Source: Flagellimonas amphidinii
GTDB taxonomy: Bacteria > Bacteroidota > Bacteroidia > Flavobacteriales > Flavobacteriaceae
Reading direction: 5' to 3'
Assembly (NCBI RefSeq): GCF_013090115.1
Contig: NZ_JABFNN010000030.1
Location: 1-64,000, forward strand
DNA: 64,000 nt
Every line of letters begins with the position of its first letter. Position 1 is the stretch's first letter. The notes beneath the pieces were generated by a model. That model saw only the letters and a list, made by a program, of their open reading frames with translations. It was not told where the DNA came from and searched no databases. A program made the position numbers and the translations under genes. This document shows, piece after piece, positions 61,691-64,000 of the stretch.

Positions 61691-63250
61691 CTAGAATTTA
61701 AAACTGATACCGCTATAAACACCTACAGAAAAGGGCCTAAAAGAACCTGAAGTTTCTGAAAACGTATTCATTTGATATTTGAACATGGGCTCTAAGCTTA
61801 ATTGGGCTTTTGGCGCAAACTTATAATTGAGACCTACACCCACATTAGTGCTAAAATTCAAAGAGTTTGCGTTATTGGCCTCACCTACTTCAGTAATCAA
61901 TTCATCAGATTCCACAAGCACGGAATTGTCTACAAGGAACAGTGAACTGACACCACCAATAAGGTCCACCCCAAATTTTTTGTCCAAAAGCTTATAATTG
62001 AGCTCTAACGGCACTTCTATGTAGCCCAACTGCTGTACCATCTTTCCTTCAAGAGCAGGAGCTTCGTTGAAAGAGGCTACTTCAATGGAGGCATCGCTCA
62101 GAGGTTTACCTGCCACCTGATTTTTACTTTCTACCACAAGGGTTCTTGAGGTTTGGGTATAGCTAATATTGTCTATCAAATCATTTGAGGAAGCTTGCGA
62201 AGAGGAGGAAAAAACCACATCATTGGTATCATAACCATATTTAACCTTGTGGACACCCGATCTAACTTTGAGTCTTTTTCCTAAATCGTAGGCAACCGTA
62301 AGACCATAGCTAAGATTAACATTGCCCGATTTGGAGTTAGGGGCAAAATTGGAGTGAATGGGAGACCCGTCTCCTGTTGCATTAAAGTATACGGGTGCTA
62401 CCGAAGGGCCTACAGACCATTTTCTGTTAGTGTTCTCAGCAACTTCAATTTCCGCTTCTTCCTGTTCTTTTATGGCATCGAAAATCGATTTTGTTTCGTT
62501 TTGATTTTCTTCTTCATCGGTTTTGGCAATAGCCTCATTTTCTTTTTGCTGCTTTTGAAGCTCTTCAGCAATTAGGTCTTTTTGAGATTTTTCCTCTTTC
62601 AGATTAATTTTTACATCTGCTATAACTTCCTTTTCCTCACGGACCATATTATCCAATAGGGATTGTTCTGGATTTCTTTGTTGGGAGATTTCTGATGCAA
62701 CACCGTTATCTTGAGCAACCGCATTTTCTACTTGAGCCAAAGCAACATTAGTTTCATCTGTTTGGTTGTTCGGAATGTCAGTTTTATTTGGATTGGCATG
62801 ATTTTCCTTCTGCTCGTTTCCATTAGTGACCAACTGCTGAGTTTTTTGTTGACTTTGGTGATTGTTGATTACACCATCAGAATCTTCAGAGGTTCTAATT
62901 TGGGTATCATCTGAAGAGTTGACTACACGCTCCGAATCGTTCAGTATTGAAGGATCATCATCAATAGCTTTGCTATTGTTGTCCTCAGCCCGATTATCAT
63001 TGTTTTCCACTTCGGTTACAATAATCTCTTCGTCAATAGGCTCAGTTCCAAATGGATTAATGACATAGAAGAGTATGGCCAAAAGTGCGGCCACACCACC
63101 TAAGCGCCACCATATTGGAATAATGCGCTTTTTCTGTTTCTTTTTGTCCAAAGATGCTTCAATGGATTGCCAGACTCTTTCGTCCGGAACCTCCTGAAAA
63201 TCCTTGAGTGTTTCTTTGAACAATTGCTCTAAATTCTTTTTCCCCATCAT
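61691..63250 (-). CDS. Membrane-anchored protein with C-terminal outer-membrane barrel-like domain
   Basis: A 519-residue protein. The first ~45 residues are soluble (EQLFKETLKDFQEVPDERVW), one membrane helix follows (about 48-66, GGVAALLAILFYVINPF), then a long acidic, Asn/Gln-rich region to ~270 and a C-terminal part of alternating strands (GLTVAYDLGKRLKVRSGVHK, NVGVGLNYKFAPKAQLSLEP) ending in Phe. The gene starts 8 bases after the ECF sigma stop. By place and first part it looks like an anti-sigma-type partner; the barrel tail is odd for such a protein. Confidence 0.7.
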   Translation of the reverse strand: MMGKKNLEQLFKETLKDFQEVPDERVWQSIEASLDKKKQKKRIIPIWWRLGGVAALLAILFYVINPFGTEPIDEEIIVTEVENNDNRAEDNNSKAIDDDPSILNDSERVVNSSDDTQIRTSEDSDGVINNHQSQQKTQQLVTNGNEQKENHANPNKTDIPNNQTDETNVALAQVENAVAQDNGVASEISQQRNPEQSLLDNMVREEKEVIADVKINLKEEKSQKDLIAEELQKQQKENEAIAKTDEEENQNETKSIFDAIKEQEEAEIEVAENTNRKWSVGPSVAPVYFNATGDGSPIHSNFAPNSKSGNVNLSYGLTVAYDLGKRLKVRSGVHKVKYGYDTNDVVFSSSSQASSNDLIDNISYTQTSRTLVVESKNQVAGKPLSDASIEVASFNEAPALEGKMVQQLGYIEVPLELNYKLLDKKFGVDLIGGVSSLFLVDNSVLVESDELITEVGEANNANSLNFSTNVGVGLNYKFAPKAQLSLEPMFKYQMNTFSETSGSFRPFSVGVYSGISFKF

Positions 63251-63258
63251 TGAAATAG

Positions 63259-63789
63259 TTAAGCAATGTTTATGTTTTCTTTTTCTATTTTTTCCCTCAA
63301 GATCATTTTGGCCCTGGCCAAATTTGATTTTGAAGTTCCAGTGGATGTCCCCAACATCTCACTAATCTCTTTGTGGCTATAACCATCCAAAACATACAGA
63401 TTGAATGTCAATCTATATTTATTTGGTAGCTCTTGAATATATCCCAATAGCGTGGAGAGGTTTATATCTGCCTGCTCCAAATCCACGTCCATTTCCTCCC
63501 CGTAGTTTTCAGAAACTACATTTAGGTGCTGTTCTTTTCTATATTTTTGCAGCACCGTGTTCACCGTAATTCTTTTGATCCAACCTTCAAAGGAACCTTG
63601 AAAACCATACTTGTCTATTTTGTTGAAAATGGTCATAAAACTGTCGTGGAGATTATCCTCCGCCTCAGCTCTATTTTTAGAGTATTTGAGACACATACCG
63701 AAAAGAATACCGGAATATTTCCGGTATAATTCAGCTTGGGCCTTACGGTTTCCCTTTTTGCAGTTATGTATTAGTTCCTCAAGTTCCAA
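63259..63789 (-). CDS. ECF-type RNA polymerase sigma factor
   Basis: A 176-residue sigma-70 family member of group 4. Region 2 is seen as AELYRKYSGILFGMCLKYSKNRAEAEDNLHDSFM (in part) and region 4 as LPNKYRLTFNLYVLDGYSHKEISEMLG with TSKSNLARAK. Followed by the membrane-anchored partner that may control it. The target regulon is unknown; no clear autoregulated promoter could be recognised. Start ATG 63789. Confidence 0.95.
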   Translation of the reverse strand: MELEELIHNCKKGNRKAQAELYRKYSGILFGMCLKYSKNRAEAEDNLHDSFMTIFNKIDKYGFQGSFEGWIKRITVNTVLQKYRKEQHLNVVSENYGEEMDVDLEQADINLSTLLGYIQELPNKYRLTFNLYVLDGYSHKEISEMLGTSTGTSKSNLARAKMILREKIEKENINIA

Positions 63790-63833
63790 ATGTTGGTCAA
63801 TTTTGGAATATTGGTTTATGTGGTATGTAAAAA

Positions 63834-64000
63834 TTATTCTACAGGGACGGTGTATTCAAGGTAAACCGGATTTTCACTTGCATCCTGTCCGGCATAAAAC
63901 CTAAAATTGTAGTCTTCGGTAAAAATTACCTGAAAACGCAATGTTGCCACAACTTGTTCAATAGCTTGAGTACAGGCTGCATTTTCATCTGTTAATACAG
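63834..64000 (-). CDS. Hypothetical protein, C-terminal part (5' end outside window)
   Basis: The last 55 codons and stop of a - strand gene cross the window edge. They read AACTQAIEQVVATLRFQV, FTEDYNFRFYAGQD and end YLEYTVPVE. The family is not recognised. It lies about 45 bases upstream of the sigma gene in the same direction and might be the first gene of its operon. Confidence 0.6.
   Translation of the reverse strand, partial: VLTDENAACTQAIEQVVATLRFQVIFTEDYNFRFYAGQDASENPVYLEYTVPVE

Overview
The window looks like a chromosomal segment of a member of the Flavobacteriaceae (Bacteroidota), possibly near Muricauda/Allomuricauda; the genus is a guess. The evidence is a low G+C content, genes largely restricted to this group (the type IX secretion lipoprotein SprE/PorW, DUF4292, DUF4254, DUF5687, DUF6341/DUF6427-like proteins, an HU-CCDC81/SPOR protein), an atp operon preceded by bactofilin, and promoters of the Bacteroidota type (TTTG, about 19 bases, TAnnTTTG). 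I see no rRNA, tRNA, CRISPR array, transposase or phage gene.

Layout. 1-16.6 kb is a surface-polysaccharide locus, all on the + strand: the end of rfbC, an MBOAT O-acyltransferase with an SGNH-like partner, a flippase, a nitroreductase-like protein, a pyruvyl transferase, two Wzy/WaaL-like membrane proteins, two glycosyltransferases, an initiating sugar-phosphate transferase, and UDP-glucose dehydrogenase plus UDP-glucuronate decarboxylase, which together give UDP-xylose. Gaps in this locus hold short gene relics. 16.6-20.8 kb carries purD, three flavobacterial genes of unknown function and a GT9 glycosyltransferase.

20.8-28.3 kb is a regulatory and accessory block: a TetR regulator, a YitT membrane protein flanked by two copies of a ~160 bp direct repeat, an AraC regulator, a secreted HExxH protein, a three-gene arsenosugar-type operon on the - strand, and a patatin-like lipase. 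Three copies of one palindrome (AAACCGAC-N6-GTCGGTTT) lie in the control regions here and suggest a local TetR regulon. 28.4-34.3 kb holds a PaaE-type reductase, an ABC exporter pair, small enzymes and a GlxA-type regulator.

34.4-43.5 kb joins sprE, bactofilin and the ATP synthase genes atpZ-(DUF6168-like)-atpB-E-F-H-A-G. A four-helix-bundle (S23 family) gene framed by inverted repeats sits between atpA and atpG, and a strong terminator follows atpG; atpD and atpC are not here. 43.6-46.8 kb is an accessory patch of unrecognised lipoprotein and small membrane-protein genes ending in a frameshifted gene. 46.8-53.2 kb is an envelope block (flippase, dut, nucleotidyltransferase, TPR protein, DUF4292 lipoprotein, EnvC-like factor). 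53.2-64 kb carries an aldo/keto reductase, a lipoprotein and barrel pair, a thioesterase, the HU-CCDC81/SPOR protein, dprA, trpS, a GlsB-like protein, a PlsC-type acyltransferase, a LytS-like kinase lacking a clear ATPase domain, and an ECF sigma factor with a membrane-anchored, barrel-ended partner.

Family names come from recognising motifs and overall pattern by eye; no database search was possible. Where an upstream in-frame start exists, the start given is my choice and the reason is stated.
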